The translations under genes were made by a program, and so were the position numbers. Below are positions 4,877-5,091 of a DNA stretch of 5,091 nt, one piece after another. The notes below the pieces were generated by a model. That model worked only from the letters and a program-made list of their open reading frames with translations, was not told the origin of the DNA and searched no databases. Positions within the stretch are counted from its first letter, which is position 1. Each line of letters starts with the position of its first letter. The DNA is from Alphaproteobacteria bacterium. Its GTDB lineage: Bacteria; Pseudomonadota; Alphaproteobacteria; ATCC43930; CGMCC-115725. The stretch covers positions 1 to 5,091 of the forward strand of contig JAFAHP010000320.1 of the NCBI GenBank assembly GCA_019237175.1. The letters run 5' to 3'.

Positions 4877-5091
4877 GTGTTTTTCTCGTTCTTTACCGAA
4901 TTGCGCGCCGCCAGGGTCCCGGTCTCGCTGCGCGAATATCTGACCCTGTTGGAGGCGATGAACGAACGGATCGCCGCCTTTTTGGTCGAGGATTTCTATT
5001 TCGTCGCGCGCACCGCTCTCGTCAAAGACGAACGTCATCTCGATCGGTTCGACCGCGTTTTCGGCCAATGTTTCAAAGGGATCGAGACTCT
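4877..5091 (+). CDS. CoxE-like VWA-domain protein, N-terminal part (cut by window edge)
   Basis: The frame runs open from GTG 4877 to the window end (71 codons). The N-terminus MFFSFFTELRAARVPVSLREYLTLLEAM, then VEDFYFVARTALVKDERHLDRFDRVFGQCFKGIE, is characteristic of the CoxE-type proteins encoded next to MoxR ATPases; their metal-binding VWA domain is C-terminal and lies beyond this window. Such proteins are thought to serve as adaptors for the ATPase. The frame is the same as that of the MoxR gene and has no stop after 4756, but the GTG at 4877 is the first ATG, GTG or TTG codon after the MoxR stop. It also gives the expected family N-terminus. The ribosome site is weak (GGGA, 6 nt upstream). 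The palindromic repeat ends 23 nt before it. Confidence 0.88.
   Translation, partial: MFFSFFTELRAARVPVSLREYLTLLEAMNERIAAFLVEDFYFVARTALVKDERHLDRFDRVFGQCFKGIET

Overview
This is a GC-rich stretch of bacterial chromosome, most likely from an alphaproteobacterium of Rhodospirillales/Rhizobiales type. I infer this from the protein sequence style, the argD-argF-hslO gene order, and the CCCTCACCC-type intergenic palindrome. The window has two divergent transcription units separated by a 361-base regulatory region (3529-3889).

Left part, minus strand. The order in the direction of transcription is argD (acetylornithine aminotransferase, GTG start), argF (ornithine carbamoyltransferase, overlapping argD by 13 nt) and hslO (Hsp33 redox chaperone, TTG start, 61 nt after argF). 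About 200 nt further on is the N-terminus of a nitroreductase-family flavoprotein cut by the window edge. ArgD and ArgF catalyse two consecutive acylated/free-ornithine steps of arginine synthesis. Hsp33 seems to be carried along in the same transcript.

Middle, the argD leader. This is the most interesting part. On the minus strand it holds a good sigma70-type promoter (TTGACA, 17-nt spacer, CATACT). A 6-bp hairpin follows at the predicted 5' end of the transcript. Next comes a strong Shine-Dalgarno and a 27-codon ORF with ten arginines that ends in four consecutive CGA codons and TAA. The argD Shine-Dalgarno comes 38 nt after this ORF and can pair with the segment that includes the first Arg codon of the run. 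The layout is that of a leader-peptide attenuator sensing arginine. I recall no described arginine leader peptide for argD in this group; this rests on reading the sequence and has not been tested by folding or comparison.

Right part, plus strand. A MoxR-type AAA+ ATPase is followed by the start of a CoxE-like VWA-domain protein (partial, GTG start). This is a common chaperone-like pair thought to remodel or mature a partner protein; the partner is not in the window. Between them lies a 70-nt perfect palindromic repeat that folds as a three-way junction.

No tRNA, rRNA, CRISPR array, insertion sequence or phage gene was seen.
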